Assembly: GCA_038501195.1 (NCBI GenBank)
Contig: JBBPUQ010000006.1
Coordinates: 620,001 to 684,000, forward strand
DNA from: Nemania diffusa
Taxonomy: Eukaryota > Ascomycota > Sordariomycetes > Xylariales > Xylariaceae
Length of the DNA: 64,000 nt
Direction: 5' to 3'
Part shown: positions 27,479 through 40,093 of the stretch, in pieces
Position numbering within the stretch: position 1 is the stretch's first letter
Layout of the letters: every line of letters begins with the position of its first letter
Program-made: the position numbers and the translations under genes
The notes under the pieces: generated by a model
What the model was told of the DNA's origin: nothing
What the model saw: only the letters and a program-made list of their open reading frames with translations
Database searches by the model: none

Positions 27479-29346
27479 TTAGGTCGATACACTCGGACTT
27501 CTATCTGCTTGTAGCCCTTTGTCTGTTTCCTTCATCCCGTACTCGGTTTCTAATTCCTTTCGGAGTGGTATCTCATCCTCGAAGATAGAGAGGATAGTCG
27601 CAAAGCCACAGAAGACTATAGCCACATACCAGACATAATGCAGGGCTTGTACGTAAGCTGATATCAATTCCGAGCGCACTGGGTCTTGTAGTGATTCTAT
27701 AAAGCTCTTGGTTGCATGTTCATAGGCTTGTGCGCCTTCTAATTGAGCAACAATTGCGGGGTTAGATATTCGGTACGAATTTGCCTGAAACTGGTTGGCA
27801 AAAATGGCAGCCGGGATAGCTACACCCCATACATTGCCGAAGCTCCTTATAAAAGCCCAACTAGCTGTCGCAGAGGCTTGATCCCGTTCAGATATTCCGG
27901 CCTGGAATGCGGGAAGAAGCTTGTTCAAGATCATTCCAGAGCCAAGACCTGCTAGTATTTAGAAAATAACCCACTCCGCGGCTGATGAACTCCGATCGAG
28001 AGTGCTGAAGAGACCGATACTTAAAGTCTCGATTGCAAAGCCTGCCAAGTGAAGTGCCTTGTATTTTCCAACCTTTGAAAGTACGATAACGGCGATGACA
28101 GCTCCCGGAACGGCCACCAACACGACAGGCAGAAGTTGGACGCCCGACCATGATGGGGTTGAGAGCAATACTGCTTGGAAATATACAGGAAGGAAAAATG
28201 TGACCCAATAGAGGAGAATGGAGTTCATAAATGTGTTGAAGGCAACGATGGCACCTGTCTGATGTGTGAATAATCGTAAGGGGGTGACAGGTTCCTTTGC
28301 TAAACCTGACCCCTCGTATACACCAAATAGCACGAGGCCAAGTAGACCAAATACCAAAGATGCAATAACACGAGCATCGGACCATTTATAAAGCGTCCCG
28401 CCGTAGGTTAAAGAGTAAAGAGTAGAGACTGTGGCGGCAATCAGAATTGCGTTGCCGATGAAGTCAATTCGTTTGACTTTCTCTACGAATGTCATCCCTT
28501 TGCGCATCTTGAGCCGCAAGAACAGAAATAGTAGAATCAGAGCAACACCCCCAATAGGGAGGCTGATGTAGAACACCTATCGCCAAGAAGACCTCTCGGC
28601 GAGAATGCCGCCGACGAATGGGCCAAGCGACGTTCCGACCGCATAGACAGTCAGAATGATAGAGATGTAATTTCCTCTTTCTCGCAGGGGAACAAGGTCA
28701 GAGATTATAACATCGACTATCATGTTGATACCTCCACTTCCAATTCCCTGGACAGCGCGGCCTGCAATCAGCATCGTACCGCTGGTTGTACCTCCACAGA
28801 TGCCACTGCCTAGCGTGTATACGGAGACAATGAACAGAGTCATCCAGCGACGCCCAAAAATATCAGCCAGCTGCCCGAATAAAGGCTGAACTGCGGCGCT
28901 GTTTTGTACCGGACTCTGGTTAGCACGAGATCACTAATTTCCTAGGAACTTGGAAAAGAAAAAAGTGCTAAAGATGGGTTATAAACGCCGTCTCGCACAT
29001 ACCTTGTCAAGAAGAAGATGTTAGTAACCCAGATGTAGTTTTGACCAAGTTGGAGGTCTTCGACAATCGTTGGCAGAGAGGTAGCCACGACGGTATTCTC
29101 GAGCGCGCTCAGAAGACCAGTGACGCAAAGAGAGACTATAATAGCCCAGAACTCGAAGCTCTTAGGCGCCGACGCACCCTCAACACGCGCTGTTGCTTCT
29201 GCTGTGCTTTCCTTATTTCCTTGCCCTATTATCTCAGCTTGATTTGAATCTAGTGATTCTTGCGGTTGTGGATTGGGTTCTGGCGAGAGTGAACGATGCG
29301 TTGTCCCCTTTTCAACGTCGGCTGACATTGCTTCTGGCCCAGACAT
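27479..29346 (-). pseudogene. DHA2-type MFS drug/toxin efflux transporter, inactivated by two nonsense codons
   Basis: The model is join(27479..28898, 29003..29346) on the minus strand, with a 104-bp intron (GTATGT...ACAG) whose removal gives [23 protein letters not shown]. The reading is 587 codons, normal for 14-helix MDR transporters of the plasma membrane. A hydrophilic N-tail of about 65 residues precedes the first helix (FEFWAIIVSLCVTGLLSALE). Motif A ([10 protein letters not shown]) and motif C (GTSLGPFVGG) are present. Two in-frame stops break it. TAG at 28,577-28,579 (codon 222) sits where the family has the Trp of SSWRWVFYI. TAA at 27,959-27,961 (codon 428) sits where Gln is expected in WVIFQILAG. 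Both are single transitions in CpA/TpG context. Everything else remains in frame, so inactivation looks recent. A sequencing error at both sites is unlikely but possible. Confidence 0.88.
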
Positions 29347-29964
29347 AGCGAAGGAGAACGAAAACGTGCCGAGTTGACTCAGCGTAGATGGAGAGTGGTA
29401 ACAAAGCAATGTATTTTTTTAAAAAAAAAGATTAAAGTGTAGGGTAAGGTTGGATTACTCTTCAAACCAAGTCTTTCCAGAGAGCGACAGTATCTTGAAC
29501 GCAAAAGAGAGGAGCTGGGTTGAAAATCAAGAGGTGATCCTCATCCTCAAGGAGATTGATTGTTGGGTTTTAGCATGGAGAATTTCGAGTGATGCAGTCG
29601 GTTGTAGTGTTCCTCCGTGACAAGCAGCCAGAATCCCAAGCGAACAATCTGACCACTGAGGGTGGCTTTGTGTCCTTTTTCGGTTGCATCATTGCCCGTA
29701 AGCACAACCACATCGAAAAAAAAGTCTCCGAGCATGGGTGATTAGTTACCGAACGTGCATATGAAAGTAACCAACCCTCCACCGAGTCAACAGCTCGAGC
29801 TGTGTTTGCCTTTAGCTCCTGGCCGTCATAGAAGAATTGAAAAGTTGGGCTCGCTGATCTAAGCCACTCCTCGCAGTGAGCCTACCAAAGACTCGGTATT
29901 GGAAGCATTTCGATCTCTAGGAAAACAGGGCCTGCGTCTTTTCAATGCATACAGCCCTACAGAC
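29347..29964. other. Region upstream of the MFS pseudogene, with a short uncharacterised ORF
   Basis: The first 100 bp would hold the transporter promoter. On the minus strand 29,547-29,735 is open for 62 codons (starts MLGDFFFDVVVLTGND) and overlaps another 70-codon minus frame. Neither is recognised, and no splice partner is evident. It could be a fragment of a degraded gene, in keeping with the neighbours on both sides. Confidence 0.35.
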
Positions 29965-30410
29965 GCCTTCTAGAGCGCGCGAGCGCGCAATCCGGTCTCC
30001 CCGTCGCGATCCACCGCCCCGCGAACATCGGGCGCGTCGACGTACCGGAGCTGGACCTCTTCCGCAGCCTGCTGCTCTACTGCTCGCGCATGGGCGCCGT
30101 GCCCGCGTCGGACAGGCTGCGGGGCTTCCTCAACCCAGTCCCCGTGGAGTTCTGCGCGCGGGACATCCTAGCGGCCGCGCTGTTTCTAGGGGTTGGTGTG
30201 GAGAGGGGCGTTAGGTATCGCTACTAGATCGGGGAGGTGAATTTGACGTTCGAGAGCCTATGTGGCGTAGGAGACGGGACGGTCGTTGGAAGACATTGCT
30301 ACGCTGCCGCTCGGGGAGTGGACGGTGCGGGCGGTCGAGGTTGGGATGCACCCGACTGTTGGCAGCTACATTAATACAGCGGAGTCCAGAGACGTGGTGA
30401 GGTATCCAAT
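29965..30410 (+). pseudogene. Orphan C-terminal thioester-reductase (R) domain fragment of a PKS or NRPS-like enzyme
   Basis: From about 29,970 the + strand reads LERASAQSGLPVAIHRPANI, then GRVDVPELDLFRSLLLYCSR, then VPVEFCARDILAAALF and IGEVNLTFESL. After a frame change near 30,280 it continues SLEDIATLPLGEWTVRAVEV and GMHPTVGSYI. This is the distal part of an NAD(P)H-dependent thioester-reductase domain, which releases the product of fungal polyketide or non-ribosomal peptide enzymes as an aldehyde or alcohol. There is an in-frame TAG at 30,225-30,227, where Gln is usual (CAG to TAG), and the upstream domains are absent. The patch is much richer in GC than its surroundings. It is a dead remnant, and the megasynthase must have been elsewhere or lost. 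Confidence 0.75.
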
Positions 30411-31135
30411 GTTAATGCGTGCAGAGGCTTAATGTCATCAAACTAAAGCGTAAGATATCCAATATATATTGAAACCAAGCGTGCAATATACACATAACGC
30501 ACTCTAGAGGACTGACCACGGCCATCTAACCCACTTCTAGAGATTCGAAGCAATAAAAACGAGTAATCTAGTAATTCAATCGAGGAATATTGGTGTAGCG
30601 AACGCCTATAAGGGCTGCTTAACAGCTTAGTCGGCTGATCCTGAGAAACATACCATGTACTAGAAACTACTTTCTTTTCTAGCTAATAAATAGGAAAACG
30701 CGAAAACTAGGGTCCTGATGACCTAATCAACGTGACCCCCTGTAGTAGTGCCGCACACACTGTCTCAATATGATGTTGTTGGTGTTTATCTACCTAACTT
30801 CCTTGGAGGTGTGCAGTAGAGCCTACACAGAATGCAACATTGCTAGGCTTTACTTAATACATTGTAATATGCATATAGAGGCCGAAGCCAAAAACTTTTT
30901 AAATTTTAATAGTTTCTATCTCAAGATGTTCGTTTCAAGTCACTGATTATTCCTCCTACTACTAAGTTATAATAGAGCAAGGTTAATATACAATCAGCGG
31001 ACTGTAGAAGAAGAAGAGGTCATCGGCCAGTTTAAAGGCCTTTATGCGTATCCTGCTACTTGCTGACCCTTTTTAACGTAGGGGGCTAAACAATATCGCA
31101 GCGATCAAGTTTCCCATGATAGTCATCGCAGTGAT
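30411..31135. other. Intergenic, no gene seen
   Basis: The composition is mixed, with many stop codons in all frames. No RNA gene, repeat or splice structure was recognised. The last 100 bp would form the 3' flank of the secreted-protein gene. Confidence 0.6.
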
Positions 31136-31786
31136 TTAAATCAGAGCCACAGCAGCGATAAGACCGCCCAGGGCCGCCGCACCAGCGATTACACCGGTGG
31201 GACGGCCAGCAGCAGCAGTGGGGATCAAAGTAGAGGAGATGGCAGTTGAGTTGGAGCCCGTGACCGTAGCCGTTGGGGCGGTAGTTGGGGCGGGTGTGGA
31301 AAGGGTGCCGATGGACGTGGTAACAGGAGCACTAGTGGCTTGACAGAGCCCGCCTGTGCCAGTAAGGATGGAGTTGAGGTAGCTGGTAAGAGTAGCGGCA
31401 GCCTCTCCAGTAGTAAGACACTTCGTGATGAAGTCATCGTACTCGCTTATATGGACGCTACCGTAACTGAGAAGCGCAGAGCCCCAGCTCCCAAACTCCG
31501 GTAACAACGAGCTGGGCAGCTCGCCGGCGATACTGCAAAGCACGGACACGTAGCCTTCAGGATCGTCTAGAGTGTTCGGGGGCAATGTAGTTTGGGCTAA
31601 TGTAGCAGTTCGAGTGCCTTCACCCAAGGCGGAACCTATGTAAGGCTCGAGTGCAGGAGCGTAGGTGGGAGCGGCCCCTATCAAAGACAGCACGGATGCG
31701 GAGCAGACTGCCGGGTTATAATAGCTCTGAGCAAGTGACGCGCTCGCGAAAGCGGCCATAGGTAAGAAGACCTTGTTGTTGTACAT
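31136..31786 (-). CDS. Small secreted, probably GPI-anchored Ser/Thr-rich protein
   Basis: This is a single-exon frame of 216 residues. Residues 1-20 form a signal peptide (hydrophobic run ending ASLAQ). The mature domain, about residues 21-155, has four Cys (AVCSAS, VLCSIAG, TKCLTTG, GLCQATS), which could form two disulfides. It is followed by a Ser/Thr/Ala/Pro-rich stalk likely to be O-glycosylated, and then a C-terminal hydrophobic tail (GVIAGAAALGGLIAAVALI) typical of a GPI-anchor signal. The arrangement resembles fungal cell-wall proteins annotated as infection-structure-specific. That name is a family likeness only, and no activity can be inferred. It is the only apparently intact gene in this degraded island. 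The ATG at 31,786 gives the best signal peptide. Confidence 0.8.
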   Translation of the reverse strand: MYNNKVFLPMAAFASASLAQSYYNPAVCSASVLSLIGAAPTYAPALEPYIGSALGEGTRTATLAQTTLPPNTLDDPEGYVSVLCSIAGELPSSLLPEFGSWGSALLSYGSVHISEYDDFITKCLTTGEAAATLTSYLNSILTGTGGLCQATSAPVTTSIGTLSTPAPTTAPTATVTGSNSTAISSTLIPTAAAGRPTGVIAGAAALGGLIAAVALI

Positions 31787-33143
31787 TTCTGCGACTTGGG
31801 TGGCTGTAAGATTGGGGTGCTGTCTCGTATGTGAATCTGTAGCTTATGATGTTAGAGATGGAGGTTCGAAATTAAATTTTCGTTCAGCAAGGTGGTGGTG
31901 GTTTTATACTTAAAAGAAGTCTACCAAACAATCTACCATATAGAGCACCATGACCTCATAACATATAGTATGGAAATTAATAATAAACGTATTATTCAAC
32001 CCCGGAACAAAATTCGGCCTTCAAAAGTTGTTCCCTGCGACGATACGGTGTAGGGTGCCCCATGTACCCTTCGACTAAGTAAGACTAAGAGTAGGTAGCT
32101 TGCTAGCGCGTATGTACAGCTGACCGTGGAAGCTCAATTGATCTTAATTCTCGACTAGCACTATGTAAGATATATGCTGACACATTCGGCATACAGTATA
32201 TTGATAGTACATAGAGCACCTACATGTAGGTAAGGTTTGCATGGACTTGTCCCTTGTAAATCGGATTTAAGACGGGATTTCGTAATTTGCCAATTCGCTT
32301 CCCTATTTTCTCATTAGGGATTTGAAATAGGTATGAGCTCCCTAGTTCAAGTCGGTCATTCAAAATAGCGAAGTACCGTAACCCTCCTGATTCGGTAAGC
32401 TCTTGCGCAATTAGTGCTTGAACCACTTCAAACACAGAAATAACACTTCATAATTAGCTAATTAATCATAACCACACTTCATAGTAAACATTTTTATTTT
32501 AATCTGAAAAGGATAAAATCCTATAGAATACCTATACTAGATCCAGCAGGTTTCAGCACTGTGGAACTCATTCGTTACTCTGAGAACGCTCCTTCCATTA
32601 TCAATACTCATCGTGTTTATATTGTTGCCCTTGTGACTCTGCTTAAAAATACCGGCTTAACCTTTGCCCTAAAATAGTGAGAAACCCGACTTTGGCTTAA
32701 CAGAACCTGTACCGCTAGATGTTGCCAAGACTGCAAGTATGTACGCGAAGCACGGACCTTCTACTCCAAGCGCTTTACTATATGTCGATAGCGCAATAAG
32801 GCGTGTAGCATTGGGTCAGAGGCAGGGAAGGAATATGGAGAGGTAGTCGGGTTAGAGTTGGGTCGGCCGATGGAATCGCTTCCGACAGCGCAAGTTCGTA
32901 GATACCGGAAGTCCGGGCACGACCCCACGCAATCGGAGGAGACTGACCGCGACGTGCCGAGTGCCAAGGTATCAGTCATAACTTCCCGCGCGCGTTGAGT
33001 CGCTAGCTTGCTTATTTGGAATGATCGTTGTTGGCTTCACGAACCGCGAGAAAGTCTTAGGGGACCATATTGGTGTAGTTTAAGCTTGCATATCCGCATT
33101 AAATCGTTTCATACAATTCGTAGAGGTAGTTTATGTTGCTATT
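31787..33143. other. Intergenic, no recognisable gene
   Basis: Two minus-strand frames are open, 32,220-32,435 (71 codons) and 32,761-32,979 (72 codons). Neither has a recognisable domain or clear splice partners. The first 150 bp is the promoter side of the secreted-protein gene. The region ends at the GTCCA target duplication of the next retrotransposon. Confidence 0.45.
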
Positions 33144-33148
33144 GTCCA

Positions 33149-33474
33149 TGTGACAAGGGCTAGATTTATAGGGCTTAAAATAAGGTCTATATTTAACTAA
33201 TAAATCATTTTGGTTTTACAAGGTTTATGATTCCCTTTTTTTTTTTAGTTAGAAAAAATCAATTCTTTAAGTATTTAAAAGTTTTAAGCTATAGTTTATA
33301 TATTTTAATATTTTTTAAAACTATTAGTTGTTTTTATATATAGTTATAAGTTTAAATAACTTTTTTTTTTTAATAGTTTTTATATAAATAAATAAATTTA
33401 AAACTATTAAATATATATATATATAATTAGTTAATAGTTTTTTATAAGTTTTAAATAGTTTTAATTATATAATA
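33149..33474. repeat. Left LTR of the GTCCA element (outer third unmutated)
   Basis: The LTR starts TGTGACAAGGGCTAG. About the first 90 bp, up to ATGATTCCC, is of normal composition. From about 33,280 rightward it is saturated with A and T and ends ATTATATAATA, where the right LTR has GGCCATGTGACA. It aligns end to end with 40,094-40,416, almost entirely through C/T and G/A differences. Confidence 0.92.
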
Positions 33475-36400
33475 TTATATTTTTTTTTTTATATTTATTT
33501 TTAAATATAATAATTAATTTTAATTAATTAAAAAACTAATATAACTGTTATTATTAATATAAATATTTTTAAACTTTTTTAAATATTATATATAAAATTT
33601 TTTAATTATTTGTTTAGTTTTAAAGTTATATAAATATTTATAAAGTTTTTAAATTTAATATTATTTAATAAGTTAGTTTTTTTATTTAATAAAATATTTT
33701 ATATATTTTTAAGTTTTTATAAAATTTATTATTTTATTAATATAATATTTATTAATAGTTTTTATAAGTTTAATTTTATATAAAATTTAGTTAAAATTAA
33801 ATAATATTTAATTATTAATATAATATAGTTTTATAAATAAAATATAAAATAAGTTATAAATTTTTTACTTTTTAAATAAAATAAATTTTATAATAATAAA
33901 AAAAATTATTTTTTAAATTTTAAAAAGTTTTAATATTTTATTATTAAATTTTTTAATAAATTATTTAATTTTAATATATTATATATTTAATATAACTAGT
34001 TAGTTTTTTTTATATATAAAAGTTTTTTTTTTATATTTATTAGTTTATTTTTTTATTTTTTTATAGTTTGTTTTAATGTAAGCTTTAGTTTTTTTATAAA
34101 TTTAAATTATTTAATAAATATATAATTAGCTATTTAAATTATAAAAAATATTAAAAAATAAATTATAAACTATAAAATAAAAGCTATAATTAATATAAAA
34201 AAAAGTTATATATATAAATAATAAAGTTATATTATTATATATAAATTTTATAATTAATAAAAAATTTTTTTAATTTGATATTTTATAGTTTATAAAAATA
34301 TATAAATAAATTTTAAAAAATTAATTTAATTATTTAATTTAGTTATTAGTTTAAAAATAAAATATTATATTTATATAAAGTTTAATATTTATTAGTTTAA
34401 AAAAGTTTTTTTATAAATATATTATAAATTTAAAGTTTTTATTAAATATTATATCAAAAAAAATATTATAATATTTTTAATAAATTTTTGTAAAAATTTT
34501 AATAAAATTTTTTGTTTTTTTTTTTTTACTTTTAATAAAATAAAATATTTTATTTTTATAAAAAAATTAATTATTATTTAAATAAAGTTATATTTATTAA
34601 AAAAAAATAAATTAATAATAAAATTTATTGCTATTATATTTTATAATTTATAATAAAATTTTATAAATTATAAATAATTAAAAAATATATATTTAAATAT
34701 TTTATTATATTAATATTTTAAATAGTTATTTATAAAATTTTTTATAATTTTTTTAATATTAAATTATTAAAAATTATAAATAATTAATTTAAAAGTTTTA
34801 TTTATATTTATATAATTAATAATTAAAACATTATATTTTAATTTTATTATTTTTTGCTATAAAATTTAAAATATTTATAAATGTTTTTTTTTATATAACA
34901 AACTATTTTTTTTAACTATTATATTTTTATATAAAATTTATATCTTTAAAATATATTTAAAGTTTTTTAGTTTTATTTTTTTTATATAGTTTATAAAGTT
35001 TATTATTTATTTAAATATTAATAAATTATAAAATTATTAAAAAGTTAATATAACTATTATAAAAAATATAAATATTAATTTTAAAAAGCTATTAAAATAT
35101 AAAAAATATTTATTTTATAAAATCGATTTTATAAGCTAATTTTCAGTTTTTTTTTTTTAAATTAATATTAATTTAATTTAAATAAAATATTAGTTTTTTT
35201 ATTTTATTTATTAAATTTATAATTAAAAATAAACTAATATATTAATAATTATTAAATTTATTATATTTATTATTTATTAAAAACTTTAGTAATAATAAAA
35301 TATATTAAATTTTAATAATTTAAATATATTTTAATATAATATTTAGTTTTTTTTAAATATTGTTTTTATTAATTAAATAAATTTATTATTACAAATAGTT
35401 TTTTATTATAAATTTTATAGTTTATTTTAACTAATATAAATTTTTTTAAATAAAAAACTATAAATTATAACTTTTTATTTTTATTTTTTTAAAATATAAC
35501 TATATTTAAAATAAAATTTAATATATTTATTTCAATATATATTATATATTTTAAATTAAAATATATAAATATTAAAATAATAATAAAATAATATTTAAAA
35601 AGTCGAAAAACTTTTTTTATTTTTTTAGTTTATTTTTAATTTTTTTTGTTTTTTTTATTAATATTAATTAAAAATTTTATAATTTTTAAAAAGTTTTTAA
35701 TAAAATATTAATAAAAATTAACAAAATTTATAAATTGTTAATATTTTTTTAAAATTTTTAAAACTTTTTAGTTTATAATATAATTAATTTTATTTTTAAC
35801 TATAACAATATTTTTTATATTAATAATATAATTAAAAAATTTTATTTTTTATATTGTTTATTTATATTTTTATAATATAATAGCAAAGTTATATTTAATT
35901 AATTATTAAAATATTTTTTTTATAATATAATTATATTTTTTAAAAATATTTATATAAATTAAAAAATTATTAAAATATATTAATAGTTTAATATTAATAA
36001 AATTTTAAAAAAATATTATTTATTATTAATTAAAAAATAATAAATATATTAATAAATTTTATTAATATAATAATATATTTAAAAAGTTTATATTTATAAT
36101 AAAAAGTAGTTTTTTATTTATAATTTTTTTTAATATATATTAAATAAAACTTAAATTTTAAATTAATTTTAATAAACTATTTAATTATTTAAAATTAAGT
36201 TTATAACTTATTAATTAAAAAAATAAAATATTTTATTAATATTATTATTTTGTTAAATTTTTTATAATTTATTATAAAATATAAAAAATTATTTAAATTT
36301 TTTTTTTTTATAAATATAAAAAAAGTTTTATATAATAATATAAATTTATAAATTTAGTTGCTATTTAATATTTTGTTAAACTATAATTTAAAAATATTAA

Positions 36401-39339
36401 ATTTTTTTATATTTATAATATATAAAAGTTTTTATAAAAACAACTTTTTTTTATAAAAGTTTATTTTGTAATTTTATAATTAATAGTTTAAAAGTTTTAT
36501 TATTGTTTTTTTATTTATAATTAGTAAATATTTATAAAACTTTATTAATATATTTTTTAAAATAATTTAAACAATAATTTAAATTAATATAACATTTAGT
36601 TTTTTTTTTAATTAGTTTAATATTATTAAACTAGTATAATTTTTTTAATAATAGTAAAAAATAAATTATATATTATTTTTATTAAAAAAGTAAACTAATA
36701 AATATTATTTTATTTATTATTGCAGTAAAATAATGTTATATTAAATATTAAATATTAAAAATTTAAAATTAAATTATATAAAATAATCGTTTTAATGTTA
36801 TAATATTAAATTATTAATATAATATTTTCTGCTTTTTTTTATAATAATAATATTAAAAATAGTTATTAGTTTTAAAATTTTATATTTAATTATTAAAAGT
36901 TTTTATTTTTAAATTTAAATAAAAAAAATATTAAAATTAAATTATTAATATTTAATAAAACTTATATTATATGTTTTTTTTTATTATATATAGAAATTAT
37001 AAATATAATAAATCAATAATTAGTTTTAAATTATTTATTAATTTATTTATTATTGTTTAGTTTAATATTGCGATTTTTTTTAAAAATAATAATTATAATT
37101 GTTTTATTTTAATTTAACTGTAGTTTTTTATAAAATATAACATAAAAACTGCTTAAAAATTTAAATCGAAATTATTTTTTATTTTTATAAAGTTAAATAA
37201 TATTTAATTTAAAATAACAGTATTTATTTTTATTTTTTTTAAAATAATAAATAATAATTTTTTGTTACTTTTTTATTTAATAATAAAGATTTTTTTTAAT
37301 ATTAAAAAAATAATTTATTTATTAATATTTTTTTAAATAAAATAAACTAAAGTTTAATAATTATTATATTTATAATATTAATATATTTTATTGTTTTTTT
37401 TAAATTAATTTATAACAGCTTATATAATATTAATTAAAATATTTTTGTTAAATATTTAATGTTTAAGTTTTAAATTAGTTTTAATTGCTTTTTTTAAGTT
37501 TTTAATAGTAGATTTTTTATTAATTTTTTTTTTTAAAAATTAATTTTAATTATTAAAATTAAAGCAATTTTTATATTTATTATTAGTTTAATTTAATTTT
37601 AAGCGCTTTTATATTAAAATAAATTCTTTTTTTAATAAAATATTAAAATTAGTTAATATATTTTTATAAATTTAGCTAGTTTTTTAAATAGTTTTAAAAA
37701 AATTATTGTTGTTTTTAAAAAAGTTGCTTTTTTTATTATAAATTAATTTAATAATTTTATTAAAAAAAGTTTTAGCTATATAAATTTAAAATATTATTTT
37801 AAACTATTTAATAATTTTATTAAAGTTTAATAGTTTTATAAAATATTGAGCTATATTTTTTTAATATTTTAATTTATATATTTTTTTAAAGTTTTAATGT
37901 TTTTTAAAAAAGTTTTAAAAACAATTTTTTAAAGTAGCTTTATAAACTAACTATTAGTTTTTAAAGTTTAATTAATACAACTAAGTAATTTTTTGCTAAT
38001 GTTATATTTAAGCTTTATTAATTAATAAAAAGCTGATTTAATTAATTTAAATATAATTGTTAAAAAAAGCTTTAATATAAGTTTATATATATATTTATAT
38101 TTAGTTTTATTATAACTAAAATTTAAAAAAGTTTTTATTATTATAATTAGTAAATTTATTTAATTAAATAAAATTAATTGTTATAATTGCTAAAAAATAA
38201 ATTAAATATTTTATTATATATATTAATTTATTTTTATTATTTAAAAATAAAAGTAAATTATTATTGCTATTTTTATTATTATTTATAAACTTTTGTAACA
38301 ATTTTTATAAAAAGCTTTATAATAGTATTAAAAGTTTATATTTATTATTAAATTTATTAAAATTAAAATTTTTAAAATTATTAATATTAATTAATATAAT
38401 TAATTAAATTTAAATAATTTAATATTAAATAACTATTACTTTTAAAATATTTTATATTTAAATTGTTTAAAAGTATTTTTTAATTAATTATTTTTATAAA
38501 TAAGTTTTATTGTTAAAATATTTTATAATAAGTTTAAATAAAGTTTTATTTATAAAAAGCTAGCTAATAAAAATAAAAAACTATATTATAAATTTAGTTA
38601 TTATATCTTTTTTTAAAAAGTTGTTAATAATAAAATTTATATTTATTTTTTAGTTATTTTATAATTATTTCTATATTTTTTTAATAGCTATTTTTATATA
38701 TAATTAAAAGTTAATAATTTATATAAAATTAATAATTTTGTTATAAAAGTTTTATAGCTATTTTTTTATAATATAAACTTATATATTAAAATTTATAACT
38801 AATTTAATATAAATTTATATATTTTAAAATAAAATATATAAAAAATATTATAATAAACTTTTGCTATATTTTAAAATTTTTTAATAGTTTTATTATATAT
38901 TAATAAATTATTTATTAACTATATAATAACTATTTAAGCTTTTTATATAAATATAAAACTAATATTTTATATTTAAATTTAAAGCTATAAAATTTATATT
39001 TTTTAAACTTTTATATTAATTTTATATATTATTGTTATAATATTATATATATAATATATAAAAATATAAAGTTTTTAAATAAATTAATTTTAATTAATTT
39101 ATATTTTAATTATATTATAAACTAAAGTTTAAATAAATTTATATATATTTTATATTTATTAATATAGTTTAATTATTTATATAAAAAAGTTTTAAATTAT
39201 AACATTTATTATTTAAATATTTTTATTTTTATAAAATATAATATATTAGAAATTAAAAAGTTAATATAATATTAAAATATTATTTAATTAAAATATTACT
39301 TTAATAATTAGTTTTAAAGTTGCTATAATTAATTTAATA

Positions 39340-40035
39340 AAAAATTAGTTATATAAAAAAATCTACTAAAAATATAAACGATTTTAAAAAGTTATCAATA
39401 AAAATCAAGCTATTTATAAATTATAAAAATAATTAATAAAAAATAAAACTGCTTTAATAAAAAATAAAATAAATATTAAAAAAATATTAAAAATATTAAA
39501 AGTAGTTTATAATGTTTCAATATAAATAGCAGCAAAAAAAATTGCTTTAAACTTATATATTAATATTTATAAAAAAAACAAATATATAAATAAAAAAATA
39601 TATATAAAATTTATATATAAAAAAATAAATAATTTTTAAAATAGTATTAAAAATAAATTATATATAAATTTAAAAGCTTTTTTAAAAATAAAATCTTTTT
39701 TTTTAAAATTAAATTGTTTAGTTTTTTTTAAAAATAAAGATTTTTTATTTTTTGATTTGTCGAAATTTTTTGAATTTTTTGATTCGATAAAAAGTAAAAA
39801 AAAAAATGCTTTTTTTTTCGATTTACTAAAGTTTTTTTTAAACCTACTATTTTCAAAGTTTTATAAAGCTAAAACAAAAATATCTATAACAAATTTAATT
39901 ATTAAACTAATATATAAATATAAAATAATATTACTATTAGCAACAGTTATTATTATAAAAAATCAATTGTTAATAAAATTATTAGCAATAAATATTAATG
40001 TTATAAGCTTAAAAAATATAAAATTTTATTAAAAA
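39340..40035 (+). other. A-rich, less decayed segment with a 91-codon open frame inside the LTR element
   Basis: Unlike the rest of the element, this part is A-rich on + and keeps TCG, GAT and TCA triplets from about 39,700. The frame 39,757-40,032 is open for 91 codons and is made of Lys, Phe, Ile, Asn and Leu runs, the residues expected when Ser, Asp, Glu and Thr codons lose C and G. It could be the relic of an acidic, Ser-rich linker, or a separate insertion. I do not recognise it, and it is unlikely to be translated. Confidence 0.35.
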
Positions 40036-40093
40036 AAAAAAATAATAATATTATATAATAATTAAAATCTTTTTAAATAAAAAATGATTTATT

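Noticed and set aside
29945..30214. 89-codon Arg/Pro-rich plus-strand ORF
   Set aside because: It is an out-of-frame reading of the GC-rich reductase-domain fragment, whose correct frame gives clear domain sequence.
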